Shown: positions 1 to 8,368, counted from the first letter of the stretch. The stretch is 64,000 bases of DNA from Limiplasma sp048370855 (GCA_048370855.1 DBGEOK010000105.1:1-64000), one strand, 5' to 3'. Notes: generated from the sequence alone by a model not told the origin. A program made the numbers and translations.

Positions 1-2072
1 TCCTCTTCCTTTTTCGCGCTTTCGATAATCTTCTGCGCTACGTTGGCGGGAACTTCCTCATAGCGCTCAAACGACATGATAAAGGAACCGCGCGCCTGCG
101 TCATGGAGCGCAGATCGGTAGCGTACTTGAACATCTCGGCCATAGGCGCTTCCGCCACGAGCTGCTGCATCCCATCCACCTGGTTCATGCCCATGATACG
201 GCCCCGCCGCTTGTTCATATCGCCCATGACGTCGCCCATGTACTCGTCGGGCACCAAAACCTCCACATGCATGATGGGCTCCAGCAAAACGGGCCCCGCC
301 TCCATACAGCCCTTTTTATAGGCGATGCGAGCGGCGGTCTTGAACGCCATTTCCGAGGAATCCACAGGGTGATAGCTTCCGTCGTACAGCTTGGCATGCA
401 GGCCGACCATCGGATAACCGGCCAGAACGCCCTTGCGGATGTTCTCCCGTAGCCCTTTCTCAACCGAGGGAATAAAGTTGCGCGGTACGACGCCGCCCAC
501 AACCGCGTCCTCAAACTCAAAGTCCACGCCCGTGTCGCCGACGGGCGAAAACTCGATCCAGACGTCGCCAAACTGCCCATGCCCCCCGGATTGCTTTTTA
601 TGGCGACCCTGGGCCTTCACGGTTTTTTTAATGGTTTCACGGTACGGAATCCGCGGGTCCTGAAGGTTGGCCTGCGCGCCAAATTTTGTCGCCAGCTTGT
701 TGCGGATAACGTCCAAATGAAGCTCGCCCTGGCCGGCAAGCAGCGTTTCGGTAGTCTCGGCATTCTTTTCCAGCTTGATGGAGGGGTCCTCCTCCATCAA
801 CCGTGCCAGGCCGCTGAAAACCTTATCCTCCTCGCCCTGCTTGGCGGCAAAGACCGCCTTGCTGATGCACGGGACGGGATACTCGATTTGCGGATAACGG
901 ATGGGCTTGGCGGGGTCGCACAGCGTGTCGCCGGTATTGGTGAACTGAAGCTTGGACAGCGCTCCCATATCGCCCGCGTTGAGCGTCTGGGCGTTGATCT
1001 GCTTCTTTCCGCGCAGTACGTAAATACCGGCAATCTTTTCCGTTTTATCGCTGTTGGCGTTGTACAGGCTGCCGTTGGCGGTCAGCACGCCGCTCATGAC
1101 CTTAAACAGGGAAAGCTTTCCGACGAACGGGTCGGCAATCGTTTTGTACACAAAAGCGCTGAAAGGCTCCTCGTTCTTGCACGCGCGCGTCTCCTCCCCG
1201 TCGGTCTTGGGGTTGACGCCCTTGTAAACGGCCCGCTTGGGCGAGGGCAGAAAATCCGCCATCACGTCCAGCAGCTTGGCCACGCCTACGCCCGTCAGCG
1301 CGGAGCAGGGAACCACAGGCGCGATCTGGCCGGAGAACATGCCCATTTTAAAGCCCTCTAGGATTTCCTCGTGGCTCAGCTCGCCCTCCTCCAGGTACTT
1401 CATGGTCAGCTCGTCGTCGGACATGGCGGCCGCTTCGGTAATTTCCTCCAGGGCCAGCGCGATATCCTCCGCCATGGAAGCGGGAATGGGCACTTCCTTG
1501 GGCTTGCCCTTGTTGACCCGCTCGTACGCTTTATTTTCCAGCACATTGACGACGCCTGTGAACCCGGCGCCGCTGCCGATGGGCAGCATGATGGGCACGA
1601 CGCTGTTGCCGAACCGCTCGCGGAGCTGCGCCTGAACCTTCATGAAATCCGCGTGGTCGCGGTCCATCTGGTTTACGATAAACATCTTGCCAACGTTGCT
1701 CTTGGCCGCGTAATTCCAGGCCTTTTCGGTGCCGACGGCGATGCCGCCAACGGCGCTGACCAAAATAGCGGCGGTTTCAACCACGCGCAAGGGACCCATC
1801 ATCTCTCCGACGAAATCAAAATAGCCCGGAACGTCGATCACGTTCAACATTTTCTGGTTCCAGTCAATAGGCGCGATAGCGGCGCTGATGGAGATGCCCC
1901 GCTTGATTTCCTCCTGCTCAAAGTCGGTGACGGTGTTGCCATCCTCCACGCGGCCCTGGCGGTCAATGGCTCCGGCAGCGAAAAGCAACGCCTCCATCAG
2001 CGTCGTCTTGCCCTCGCTGCCATGCCCCATGAGGGCGATGTTTCGGATATCCTTGGTTTGATAGCTGGCCAT
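1..2072 (-). CDS. Elongation factor G-like GTPase, 3' end cut by window edge
   Basis: This is a translation-factor GTPase of the EF-G-like family that many Firmicutes carry beside canonical FusA; its ribosomal role is not well defined. The reading frame starts at an ATG at 2072 with an AAGGGGG ribosome binding site 8 bases upstream and runs off the left edge, so the C-terminus is missing. Visible G motifs are a P-loop GHGSEGKTT near residue 16, DVPG (G3) and NQMD (G4, in place of NKxD). The unusual P-loop and G4 separate it from canonical EF-G. EF-G domain II and C-terminal domains follow. It is the only gene in its transcript that can be seen here. The family call is secure; the precise role is not. 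Confidence 0.9.
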   Translation of the reverse strand, partial: MASYQTKDIRNIALMGHGSEGKTTLMEALLFAAGAIDRQGRVEDGNTVTDFEQEEIKRGISISAAIAPIDWNQKMLNVIDVPGYFDFVGEMMGPLRVVETAAILVSAVGGIAVGTEKAWNYAAKSNVGKMFIVNQMDRDHADFMKVQAQLRERFGNSVVPIMLPIGSGAGFTGVVNVLENKAYERVNKGKPKEVPIPASMAEDIALALEEITEAAAMSDDELTMKYLEEGELSHEEILEGFKMGMFSGQIAPVVPCSALTGVGVAKLLDVMADFLPSPKRAVYKGVNPKTDGEETRACKNEEPFSAFVYKTIADPFVGKLSLFKVMSGVLTANGSLYNANSDKTEKIAGIYVLRGKKQINAQTLNAGDMGALSKLQFTNTGDTLCDPAKPIRYPQIEYPVPCISKAVFAAKQGEEDKVFSGLARLMEEDPSIKLEKNAETTETLLAGQGELHLDVIRNKLATKFGAQANLQDPRIPYRETIKKTVKAQGRHKKQSGGHGQFGDVWIEFSPVGDTGVDFEFEDAVVGGVVPRNFIPSVEKGLRENIRKGVLAGYPMVGLHAKLYDGSYHPVDSSEMAFKTAARIAYKKGCMEAGPVLLEPIMHVEVLVPDEYMGDVMGDMNKRRGRIMGMNQVDGMQQLVAEAPMAEMFKYATDLRSMTQARGSFIMSFERYEEVPANVAQKIIESAKKEE

Positions 2073-2199
2073 GACGGGTCCCCCTTGTTGATGGTATTTT
2101 TCGCATCACGGCGCTCAGCCACGCGGGATTGCCTGTAGGGAGCGGTGGAGAGAGGGAAAAAAGCGCCGAATGCATATGAACCAAATTCACTCGCCTGAT

Positions 2200-2208
2200 A
2201 TTGTAACA
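2200..2208 (-). promoter_or_regulatory. Possible extended -10 promoter of the EF-G-like gene
   Basis: The minus strand reads TGTTACAAT, an extended -10 (TGn plus TACAAT), about 130 bases upstream of the EF-G-like start. No convincing -35 box is seen, so the call is tentative. The rest of the 2073-2259 spacer shows nothing else. Confidence 0.35.
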
Positions 2209-2259
2209 GAAAACGCGTGAAAAGAAAAGCATAAATTCTGAAAATGCGCCAAAGGAGGC

Positions 2260-3162
2260 TTATGCGCTCTGATAGAGATACTTCATTTTTAAATACCCTT
2301 CAAGGTTTCCATATTCGCTTACGGTAATGCGCCGGATTAAGAGCTCGTCCATGCACGCCAGCAGGATGGCGATGCCGTGAACGGCGATATCGGCGCGGTG
2401 CGGCTGCAAATAAGGCAGTCGCAGCCGCTCCTCCAGGGGCATGGGCGCCAATTCCTCCATCGCCCGGCGCACGTTTTCCCTGGTAAGGACGTAACCGTGG
2501 ATACGCTCGCGGCGGTCCCATGGAATTTGCTGTACAAGGGCCGCCGTGGCGGTGAAGGTTCCTCCCACGCCGACCCAGCGCGCGGCGTTCAGCCCGATAA
2601 AGCGCTCCCTGCATGGCGCCAGGATCTCCGCGGCGGCCGCGCAAGCCCGCCACGCGTCTTTCGCCGTCTGAATCGGCAGGCTCCTGCATAGGCGCACGGC
2701 TCCCATCTGCAGGCTGGTGGAAGCGCTCGTTTGCGTTCCGCGCCCTATGACAATTTCTGTAGAGCCTCCGCCGATATCAATCAGCCCGGCTTCCTCGCCA
2801 TCCGTCGCGCCAATAAAGGATAACCGCGCCTCCAGGTCGCCGCTGCAAATTTCAAGCCGGAGGCCCGTGGCCTTTTCCAACGCGGCGGTAAACGCCTTCT
2901 GATTCCGGGCGTCCCTTACCGCGCTGGTCGCAAACAGGTGCGTTTCCTCCGCGCCCTGGGCGCGCGCCTCTTTGGCGAAGGAGCCTACGCTGGCGCAGGC
3001 TTTATCCAGCATTTCGGCGGTAATATTCCCCTGGGCGTCGAGCGCGGCAAATACCCGCAGCCCTTCGCGGTACCGGCGGAGCCGATGGAGCTCCCCTGCC
3101 GTTATATCCGCAACCAGCATCCGCAAGGAATTGGAGCCTATCCCAATGACAGCCGTTCGCAA
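2260..3162 (-). CDS. Ppx/GppA-family phosphatase
   Basis: This is a protein of the exopolyphosphatase/guanosine pentaphosphate phosphohydrolase family (ASKHA fold). The N-terminus has the phosphate-binding GIGSNSLRML motif and the middle has DIGGGSTEI, both typical of the family. It is about 300 residues, the short form without a C-terminal HD domain, so either polyphosphate or (p)ppGpp could be the substrate. I chose a TTG start at 3162 because GAGGTG sits about 6 bases upstream and the protein then begins MRTAVIGIGSNS as family members do. A GTG at 3171 in the same frame is the alternative. It follows the divIC terminators and is probably transcribed separately. Confidence 0.85.
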   Translation of the reverse strand: MRTAVIGIGSNSLRMLVADITAGELHRLRRYREGLRVFAALDAQGNITAEMLDKACASVGSFAKEARAQGAEETHLFATSAVRDARNQKAFTAALEKATGLRLEICSGDLEARLSFIGATDGEEAGLIDIGGGSTEIVIGRGTQTSASTSLQMGAVRLCRSLPIQTAKDAWRACAAAAEILAPCRERFIGLNAARWVGVGGTFTATAALVQQIPWDRRERIHGYVLTRENVRRAMEELAPMPLEERLRLPYLQPHRADIAVHGIAILLACMDELLIRRITVSEYGNLEGYLKMKYLYQSA

Positions 3163-3222
3163 CGCAAACACCTCATTCGTAGCTTCCTCATTTGGTCCTT
3201 CGGCCGCGCCGTCCAGAAAGGT

Positions 3223-3243
3223 AAAAAAAAGAAGCGATGCTTC
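3223..3243 (-). terminator. Second terminator after divIC
   Basis: On the minus strand GAAGC-ATC-GCTTC forms a 5-bp hairpin followed by eight T. It lies just downstream of the first divIC terminator, so the operon end is doubly terminated. Confidence 0.6.
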
Positions 3244-3252
3244 AATATACAG

Positions 3253-3276
3253 AAAAACCCTCTCTTAACGAGAAGG
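3253..3276 (-). terminator. Rho-independent terminator overlapping the divIC stop codon
   Basis: Minus-strand CCTTCTC-GTTAA-GAGAGGG gives a 7-bp stem with one G-U pair, followed by TTTTT. The TAA stop of the divIC-like gene lies inside the loop, so coding sequence ends within the terminator. Confidence 0.7.
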
Positions 3277-3579
3277 TATTTCGTCGTCGCCATACAGCGC
3301 TTCGGGGTTGGTAATCACAAAACGGATTTCATTGGGCATCATATAGCCGTACATGGTGCGCGCCTGATTCTCAATAAAGGAATCGCTGCCCACCGCCTCC
3401 AGCGTAGTCTTCAGCTCCGCCTGCTCGTTTTGCAGATCCGCAAGCCGAACCTTTCCCTGCCCGTAGGCGGTATCGAGCTCGTTGATGCTTCCGGTCAGCT
3501 TGCCGTTATACCAGAAAAAGGCGACCAGTACGCACGCTAAAACGCCAATCAACGTCCATACGTTCATTGTCCTGCGCAT
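3265..3579 (-). CDS. divIC: Septum formation initiator family protein (DivIC/FtsB-like)
   Basis: This is a small bitopic cell-division protein of 104 residues. It has a short cytoplasmic N-terminus, one membrane segment at roughly residues 7-25 and a coiled coil (heptad-like LADLQNEQAELKTTLEAV) outside the membrane. Family members join FtsL and DivIB at the division septum. The ATG at 3579 is preceded by GGAGGAAGG. It is the last gene of the yabP-yabQ-divIC order seen in Bacillus and Clostridia, which supports the identification. Two terminators follow its stop. Confidence 0.85.
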   Translation of the reverse strand: MRRTMNVWTLIGVLACVLVAFFWYNGKLTGSINELDTAYGQGKVRLADLQNEQAELKTTLEAVGSDSFIENQARTMYGYMMPNEIRFVITNPEALYGDDEIPSR

Positions 3580-3610
3580 GGCGGCCTTCCTCCCCATTTT
3601 TTAATGCTTG

Positions 3611-3988
3611 TTATGTGTTCGACGCCGCCTCTGGATTTCCTGCGTCCTTTTGATCCTTTTTTGCTTTCGTTTTGCTTTTTCTGTTTGCAGCGGAACGCCG
3701 CCGGAGAATCCGGTACAGCCTTCCGACGCCCGCCAAATACAGCGTCGCGCCGGTAGCCAGCGCCAGCAGATGGTACAGCCTCAGCCCGGAATCCTTAAGC
3801 GCGAGCATCAGCACGATCAGCGCAAGGCCCGCCAGCAGAAGGCAAAGCACGTCCAAGACCGGCCGCATAGGGCCGGCGCGCGAGATGACGTCGAAGCAAA
3901 GCGCCAGCAAAAAACCGATGGGCACAGCCGCTAAAAAGACATGCGCCTGGTTGGCGGTTTCAAAAAACAGGTTCACTTCTTTTTCCAC
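3611..3988 (-). CDS. yabQ: Spore cortex biosynthesis protein YabQ
   Basis: This is a 125-residue membrane protein with three hydrophobic segments (about residues 16-35, 45-63, 70-88) and a long basic, lysine/arginine-rich C-terminal tail. YabQ is a forespore-engulfing membrane protein needed for cortex formation in Bacillus subtilis. Sequence similarity in this family is weak, so the call leans on size, topology and position between yabP and divIC. It starts with GTG at 3988 and overlaps the end of yabP by 16 bases, which suggests translational coupling. Confidence 0.75.
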   Translation of the reverse strand: MEKEVNLFFETANQAHVFLAAVPIGFLLALCFDVISRAGPMRPVLDVLCLLLAGLALIVLMLALKDSGLRLYHLLALATGATLYLAGVGRLYRILRRRSAANRKSKTKAKKDQKDAGNPEAASNT

Positions 3989-4284
3989 TTCCAGGTAAAC
4001 AGATGCTTGGCCTGCTTCCTGGGCGCTTCATAAATGACGCTGTCGACATGGCCGTCGACATCCAGGCGGCCGTCTTCCAAAAGAAGCTTGGCGATATGCA
4101 GGTTCTCCCCGCCCAGAATCATCAGGCCGGAATCAATTTTGAGAACGATCTCATTTTCATGAAAGCTGCATACGTCCGTTACGCCGGTGATGGAAGCGTG
4201 CTTGCGGCGGTCAACGGCCAGCGTGTGGTTGGTTTTGAGCGCCGCTTGAGCGCCTTCGGTAACGCCGGTTGAGATATGTGTCAT
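3973..4284 (-). CDS. yabP: Sporulation protein YabP
   Basis: This 103-residue soluble protein of the YabP/YqfC family matches family features such as DRRKHASITGVTDVCSF and the LMILGGENLHI stretch. YabP is produced in the mother cell and is involved in spore coat/cortex assembly. The ATG at 4284 follows GGAAGGGAAGGAGG, a strong ribosome binding site, so I set the start there rather than at an upstream in-frame codon. It is the first gene of a three-gene operon and lies divergent to bioY. No sigma-E promoter was confidently read in the 140-base gap. Confidence 0.88.
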   Translation of the reverse strand: MTHISTGVTEGAQAALKTNHTLAVDRRKHASITGVTDVCSFHENEIVLKIDSGLMILGGENLHIAKLLLEDGRLDVDGHVDSVIYEAPRKQAKHLFTWKWKKK

Positions 4285-4340
4285 ATAATGGCCTCCTTCC
4301 CTTCCCAAGCCTATGCGGGCTTCGTTGAAAAAAGAAGGGA

Positions 4341-4369
4341 TTGACAGAGGGTCGGGATTTGGATATGAT
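4341..4369 (+). promoter_or_regulatory. bioY promoter
   Basis: TTGACA (4341-4346), a 17-base spacer and TATGAT (4364-4369) form a near-consensus sigma-A promoter. Transcription would start about 4376, inside the palindrome described next. Confidence 0.8.
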
Positions 4370-4371
4370 TC

Positions 4372-4398
4372 GTATACCAAATATATTTTTTGGTATAC
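4372..4398 (+). promoter_or_regulatory. Palindromic operator candidate at the bioY start site
   Basis: Two perfect 9-base arms, GTATACCAA and TTGGTATAC, are separated by 9 AT-rich bases. The element covers the predicted transcription start of bioY, where a bound repressor would block initiation. It does not match the BirA operator of Bacillus as I know it (GTTAAC/TAAACC arms about 14-15 apart). The cognate regulator is unknown. Confidence 0.6.
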
Positions 4399-4422
4399 GC
4401 AAAAAGGAGCGCTGATTTTATA

Positions 4423-4986
4423 ATGAGGCAAAAGACAAAGCTGCTGGCCTGCTCCGCGCTGATGTGCGCCGTGATCATCGTCTCCACGCTGTGGTTCAGG
4501 TTTAACCTTCCGGGAACGGACGTCCTGGTGACCACGCAGGTCTTCTTTGTGCTGCTATGCGGACAGATGCTTCCCGTTCGGTATTGCTTCTATACTTTGG
4601 GCCTGTATCTTTTCCTTGGGGTGGCGGGTCTGCCGGTTTTCTCGGCGGTTTCAGGCCCCGGGGTGCTGGCGACGCCTTCCTTTGGCTACCTGCTCAGCTT
4701 TCCATTTGCCGCCGCGGCTGTCGCGGCGCTTTGCAAGCGCCTTGCCAAAAGAAAATGGGGTCGGTATGCGGCCGCCTTTGCCGGCCTGGCCGTCAGCTAT
4801 GCGATTGCGCTTGCCTATATTGCCGCGCTGAAGGGATTCTACCTGAACGCTCCCCTGCCGCTTTCCACGCTTCTTGGGGCCTACTGCCTCGCGTTTTTGC
4901 CCCTGGACGCCGTCAAGGCCGTGCTGGCCGCGCTTGTCGGCCAACGGCTGGAAAAGCCGCTGAAGCTTCTGGAGCTGGCCGGCTGA
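4423..4986 (+). CDS. bioY: BioY-family biotin transporter substrate-binding subunit
   Basis: This is the S-component of an ECF vitamin transporter for biotin, an integral membrane protein with about six hydrophobic segments. It shows the BioY signature around the GLPVF and PSFGYLLSFP stretches and has 187 residues. I chose the ATG at 4423, with AAAGGAG upstream; an in-frame TTG at 4390 would lie inside the operator palindrome. No ECF ATPase or EcfT gene is nearby, so it presumably uses a shared energising module. It stands alone behind its own regulated promoter and converges with proA. Confidence 0.88.
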   Translation: MRQKTKLLACSALMCAVIIVSTLWFRFNLPGTDVLVTTQVFFVLLCGQMLPVRYCFYTLGLYLFLGVAGLPVFSAVSGPGVLATPSFGYLLSFPFAAAAVAALCKRLAKRKWGRYAAAFAGLAVSYAIALAYIAALKGFYLNAPLPLSTLLGAYCLAFLPLDAVKAVLAALVGQRLEKPLKLLELAG

Positions 4987-5019
4987 CAGCCGGGGCGCGC
5001 CGGAAAAAAGGCTCCGACC

Positions 5020-6324
5020 TCAGTCTGGCAGCACGGGATCAATCGGGCGATGCGTCAGAGCGATTTTTCCGCTGCTAAGGTCCTCGAGCGTTTGGCCGCT
5101 GCCATAAAGCCTGTATTGATACGTACACAGGCCCTCCATCCCCATCGGTCCCCGGGCGTGCAGCTTGCCCGTCGCAATTCCGACCTCGGCTCCGAAGCCG
5201 AACAAAAAGCCGTCCGCAAAACGCGTGGAACAGTTGGAAAAGACGTCCGCGCTATCCACTCGGGTCATGAACCCGCTGATGTGCTCCCGGTCGGTGCTGA
5301 CGATACAATCGGTATGATGAGAGCCAAAGCTGTTGATGTGCTCAATGGCGGCGTCCAGGCTGTCCACCACGCGGATGGAGAGAACGGCGTCCAGGTATTC
5401 GGTGTGCCAATCCTCCAAAGAGGCCGGCTTGCACGAAATGATTTTGCGGACCGTCTCATCGCCGCGAAGCTCGATATTTTTTTGTTTCAGAGCGGCGGCC
5501 GCGAGCGGCAAAAAGCGTTCGGCAACCTTCCGGTGTACCAGGAGCGTTTCCGCCGCGTTGCACACGGAGAGGTTTTGAGCCTTGCTGTCCACCGTTATCC
5601 GCACGGCCGTCTCGACGTCGCACGGATCGTCCACGTAGACGTGGCATAGGCCTTCCGCATGGCCCAGCACGGGAATTTCGCTGTTTTGCATGATATAGCG
5701 CACAAAAGCGTTGCTGCCTCGGGGAATAATCAGGTCGATGTGATCATGCTGCCTCAGCATTTCCTGAACATCCTCACGGGAATGAAGCAGCCCGCACCAC
5801 CCGTCCGGCAGGCCGCAGGCGTCGCCGGCCTCCGCGATCAGCCGAGCGAGCGCCTCGTTGGTCTTGGCCGCTTCCTTGCCGCCCTTGAGCAAAACCGCGT
5901 TGCCGCTCTTCAGGCAGAGGGATGAAATTTGAACCAGCGCGTCCGGGCGGCTTTCAAAGATAACGCCCACCACCCCGATGGGGCACGCCGCGCGGTATAA
6001 ATTCAGACCCGGCGCGAGCTCCCGGGCATATTGCACGCGACCGAGCGGGTCCTCCAGGCGGCTGAGCGCGCGAAGACCGTCTTCCATGCGCGCGCATTTT
6101 TCTTCCGTCAGCCTTAGCCGGCTGAGCAGCGGCGCGCTAAGCGTATCCGTCGCGGCCTTTACATCTTCTGCGTTTGCATCAAGCAATGCCGCGCGCCTTT
6201 TCTTCAGCTCGTCGGCTATCGACGTCAACGCCCGGTCGCGCTGCTCCGCCGTGGCTGATGCCAACCGCCGCGCCGCGCCGCGCGCCTTACGCGCCATTTC
6301 CTCGATGCCGTATTGCCCGGACAT
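5020..6324 (-). CDS. proA: Gamma-glutamyl phosphate reductase
   Basis: This enzyme does the second step of proline synthesis, NADPH-dependent reduction of gamma-glutamyl phosphate to glutamate semialdehyde. It is an aldehyde dehydrogenase-fold enzyme of 434 residues. Visible motifs are GVIFESRPD, LKGGKEA and the catalytic cysteine in SVCNAAETLLVH. Of two nearby ATG codons I chose 6324, because the GGGGAGGGG ribosome binding site directly abuts the one at 6330. proB, the usual partner, is not adjacent in this window. The gene is divergent from smpB. Confidence 0.95.
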   Translation of the reverse strand: MSGQYGIEEMARKARGAARRLASATAEQRDRALTSIADELKKRRAALLDANAEDVKAATDTLSAPLLSRLRLTEEKCARMEDGLRALSRLEDPLGRVQYARELAPGLNLYRAACPIGVVGVIFESRPDALVQISSLCLKSGNAVLLKGGKEAAKTNEALARLIAEAGDACGLPDGWCGLLHSREDVQEMLRQHDHIDLIIPRGSNAFVRYIMQNSEIPVLGHAEGLCHVYVDDPCDVETAVRITVDSKAQNLSVCNAAETLLVHRKVAERFLPLAAAALKQKNIELRGDETVRKIISCKPASLEDWHTEYLDAVLSIRVVDSLDAAIEHINSFGSHHTDCIVSTDREHISGFMTRVDSADVFSNCSTRFADGFLFGFGAEVGIATGKLHARGPMGMEGLCTYQYRLYGSGQTLEDLSSGKIALTHRPIDPVLPD

Positions 6325-6379
6325 GTGCATCCCCTCCCCGATTTTTATTATAGAGCATCCGGAAACGCTTGACAAGTGC

Positions 6380-6409
6380 TTGCGTTTCGCCTACCGCGCG
6401 TGCTATAAT
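6380..6409 (+). promoter_or_regulatory. smpB promoter
   Basis: TTGCGT, an 18-base spacer and an extended -10 (TGCTATAAT, with TATAAT at 6404-6409) lie 40 bases upstream of smpB. It probably drives both smpB and ssrA. Confidence 0.7.
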
Positions 6410-6449
6410 AGGAGCCCATGCCGAAGCGACAAGCAAAGGAGGTTTCCGC

Positions 6450-6932
6450 ATGCCGCGCCAGAAGGGCATAAAGCCCGTCGCACAGAATAAAAAGGCGTTT
6501 CATGAGTATTTCGTGGAGGAAACCTACGAATGCGGCCTTTGCTTGAAGGGTACCGAGGTCAAAAGCATGCGCCTGGGCCGGGTCAACCTAAAGGAGAGCT
6601 TTTGCATGATTCGCGGGGGCGAGTTGTTTGCCGAGGGATTGCACATTAGCCCATACGAGCAAGGCAACCTTTTCAACTCCGATCCGCTGCGTCCCAAAAA
6701 GCTGCTGATGCACAAAAGCGAGATCCGCAAGCTGGGAGGCCTAGTCAGCCGCCAGGGGTATGCGCTGGTTCCCCTCAAGGTATACTTGAAGGAAGGGCGT
6801 ATGAAGCTGGAGCTTGGCCTGTGCAAGGGCAAGCAGCTACACGACAAGCGCGACGCCGCGGCCGCGCGGGACGCGCAGCGCGAAATAGAGCGCGCTTTCA
6901 GCCGCCGACGGGAAGGATCGTCGTTGGGCTGA
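6450..6932 (+). CDS. smpB: SsrA-binding protein SmpB
   Basis: SmpB binds tmRNA and brings it to stalled ribosomes for trans-translation. The 160-residue product has the usual QNKKAFHEYFVEETYECGL start, the KGTEVKSMRLG and RPKKLLMHK motifs and a basic C-terminal tail that enters the mRNA channel. The ATG at 6450 follows a perfect AAAGGAGG. The tmRNA gene begins 9 bases after the stop codon, so the protein and its RNA partner are almost certainly made from one transcript. Confidence 0.97.
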   Translation: MPRQKGIKPVAQNKKAFHEYFVEETYECGLCLKGTEVKSMRLGRVNLKESFCMIRGGELFAEGLHISPYEQGNLFNSDPLRPKKLLMHKSEIRKLGGLVSRQGYALVPLKVYLKEGRMKLELGLCKGKQLHDKRDAAAARDAQREIERAFSRRREGSSLG

Positions 6933-6941
6933 AGCATTCAT

Positions 6942-7288
6942 GGGGGTGTACTGGTTTCGACGGGAGTTTTCGAGGATACGGCAAGCGAGCCGCGGCCCCT
7001 GTACCGCGTAACAACGGGGAAAAACAACAACTGACAATAACGAATTAGCTTTCGCGGCTTAATGCCGCGCGTCGACCCGGAATGCCCACAGGTCCGGTCA
7101 TCGGCGTCAGTTATGTGGGGAACGAGTGCGCCCAAGCTTTGAAGCGTAACCCGTAATGATGAAGCTACCGTAACCGCAAGCCCGCCGGGGGGCGTGCGGC
7201 GAGGGGAATCCTAAATCCCTGGATGCGCTCGGAGAAAACCGTATCGGCGTGCTTTCGGACAGGGGTTCGATTCCCCTCACCTCCACCA
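6942..7288 (+). ncRNA. ssrA: Transfer-messenger RNA (tmRNA, ssrA)
   Basis: The 5' end GGGGGTG pairs with CACCTCC at 7278-7284 (one G-U) to form the alanine-type acceptor stem, followed by an encoded ACCA. The T-arm GGTTCGATTCC is intact. The tag reading frame begins at a GGA resume codon (7018-7020) and ends at TAA (7060-7062); with the charged alanine the peptide is (A)GKTTTDNNELAFAA. The closing AFAA replaces the common ALAA. It lies 9 bases after smpB and no separate promoter is obvious. Confidence 0.95.
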
Positions 7289-7292
7289 CAGC

Positions 7293-7347
7293 ATCACCTC
7301 TTAGGTGATCAAAAAGGAACCGTATGAGAAATCGTGCGGTTTCTTTT
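7293..7347 (+). terminator. Terminator after ssrA
   Basis: A perfect 7-bp hairpin (ATCACCT-CTT-AGGTGAT, 7293-7309) is followed by a second stem, AAGGAACCG (7314-7322) with CGGTTTCTT (7337-7345), ending in a T-rich tract. The second stem is the likely terminator; the first may define the processed 3' trailer. Confidence 0.65.
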
Positions 7348-7630
7348 ACGTTGATGACGGGAAAAGACTTGTGGCATCGGCTTTCTTCGCTAGCTTGCAT
7401 CGGTCGATGGTCGCAAAAAGCGCGACCTCAGCATTTCACAATCCGTAAAATTTAAAGTCCTAAGCCACCCGCCAAGCCTCCGGTGCGGCCATTGCCGCAC
7501 AATGGTAAAAAAGTGAATCGTTGCGAGTGGGAGATTGTATTTCTTATGTTGAGACAGCCTTATCCCCTTAGCCACGGCGAGTAGGCGGATGGGGCTGCCG
7601 GGTGTAAAACCCATTCTCGAGCATATCATC
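7348..7630. other. Spacer between ssrA and the pRiA4b-like gene
   Basis: No gene is supported here. A minus-strand frame of 79 codons (7390-7629) is open but has no recognisable domain and no ribosome binding site that I trust. Given that ssrA 3' ends are common integration sites, this may be decayed mobile DNA, but no duplicate of the ssrA end was seen nearby. Confidence 0.4.
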
Positions 7631-8368
7631 TCAACCCTTCAGGTATTTCCGCTCAATCAGGTCGATAGACCGTTGCGTTGGCTCCAGATCATTTTCATAG
7701 ATATCAGCGTAGATGCGCGGGAGTTTTTTAAGTCTGAAGTTAGTATCGTCCTTATCAAAGCGGCTCAGATCCAGTTCGCTTACGCCCATCCATTCACAGT
7801 ATTCTGTATACTGCCTACCCTTTTTCTTTTTGAAAGCCTCGGCGATGTCCATAAGCCCGCCGGGGCCGCCGCAATCCTCGACGATGCCGAAGCCCTCTCC
7901 CTCGAGAACGCGGGGCAGCTCTTTGCCTGGCAGTTCCTTATCTTCGATAACCGCTTCCAAGACGAGCGAAACTTCCCAACCATCGCCGAAATCATAGCTG
8001 AAAAATAAACGCTTCCCGGGCTGGGAAATAACGCTGCTCAACCGCGTCTGCGTTGCGTCAAACGAGTCTTCGTCTGATCCCATCATTTCTTCTTTTATTT
8101 CGTAGCGGCATGTTTCCTCGAATTCCGATTCGTCGCATGCGCTCTTTATCTCTTCCTCGGACATCCGCGAAGGGAGCGTCTTCCTGAAATTCTCTCCGGT
8201 CGGCGCATCGAAGCAAAATAAATGATAGGCCTTCATTTCGAACATCGCCATAATGATGTAACCCAGCCTGGCGAGCGTGATGTTGTCCGCCGTCTGAAAG
8301 CGCCGCCACATGCGCGGCCTGTAATCCGCAAGCTCCGCGTAGAACTGATATATGGGTCGAGATGCCAT
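7631..8368 (-). CDS. Plasmid pRiA4b ORF-3 family protein
   Basis: This 245-residue protein belongs to the pRiA4b ORF-3-like (PF07929) family, recognised from SYDFGDGWEVSLVLE and the downstream EDCGGPGG stretch. The molecular function of the family is unknown; members are often carried by plasmids, insertion elements and genomic islands. The ATG at 8368 has GGGAGG 8 bases upstream, so it looks expressible. It lies between ssrA and a broken UPF0158 gene, a context that suggests an old insertion downstream of tmRNA. Confidence 0.8.
   Translation of the reverse strand: MASRPIYQFYAELADYRPRMWRRFQTADNITLARLGYIIMAMFEMKAYHLFCFDAPTGENFRKTLPSRMSEEEIKSACDESEFEETCRYEIKEEMMGSDEDSFDATQTRLSSVISQPGKRLFFSYDFGDGWEVSLVLEAVIEDKELPGKELPRVLEGEGFGIVEDCGGPGGLMDIAEAFKKKKGRQYTEYCEWMGVSELDLSRFDKDDTNFRLKKLPRIYADIYENDLEPTQRSIDLIERKYLKG

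Noticed and set aside
6369..6374. TTGACA upstream of smpB as -35 box
   Set aside because: It lies 29 bases from the TATAAT, too far; the TTGCGT box with 18-base spacing and an extended -10 fits better.
7107..7400. Minus-strand open frame over tmRNA containing VEVRGIEPLSE
   Set aside because: This is the antisense translation of the tRNA-like 3' end of ssrA, a well-known source of spurious annotations.
7390..7629. 79-codon minus-strand frame between ssrA and the pRiA4b-like gene
   Set aside because: No domain, no trusted ribosome binding site, and a low-complexity context; kept only as an unresolved spacer.
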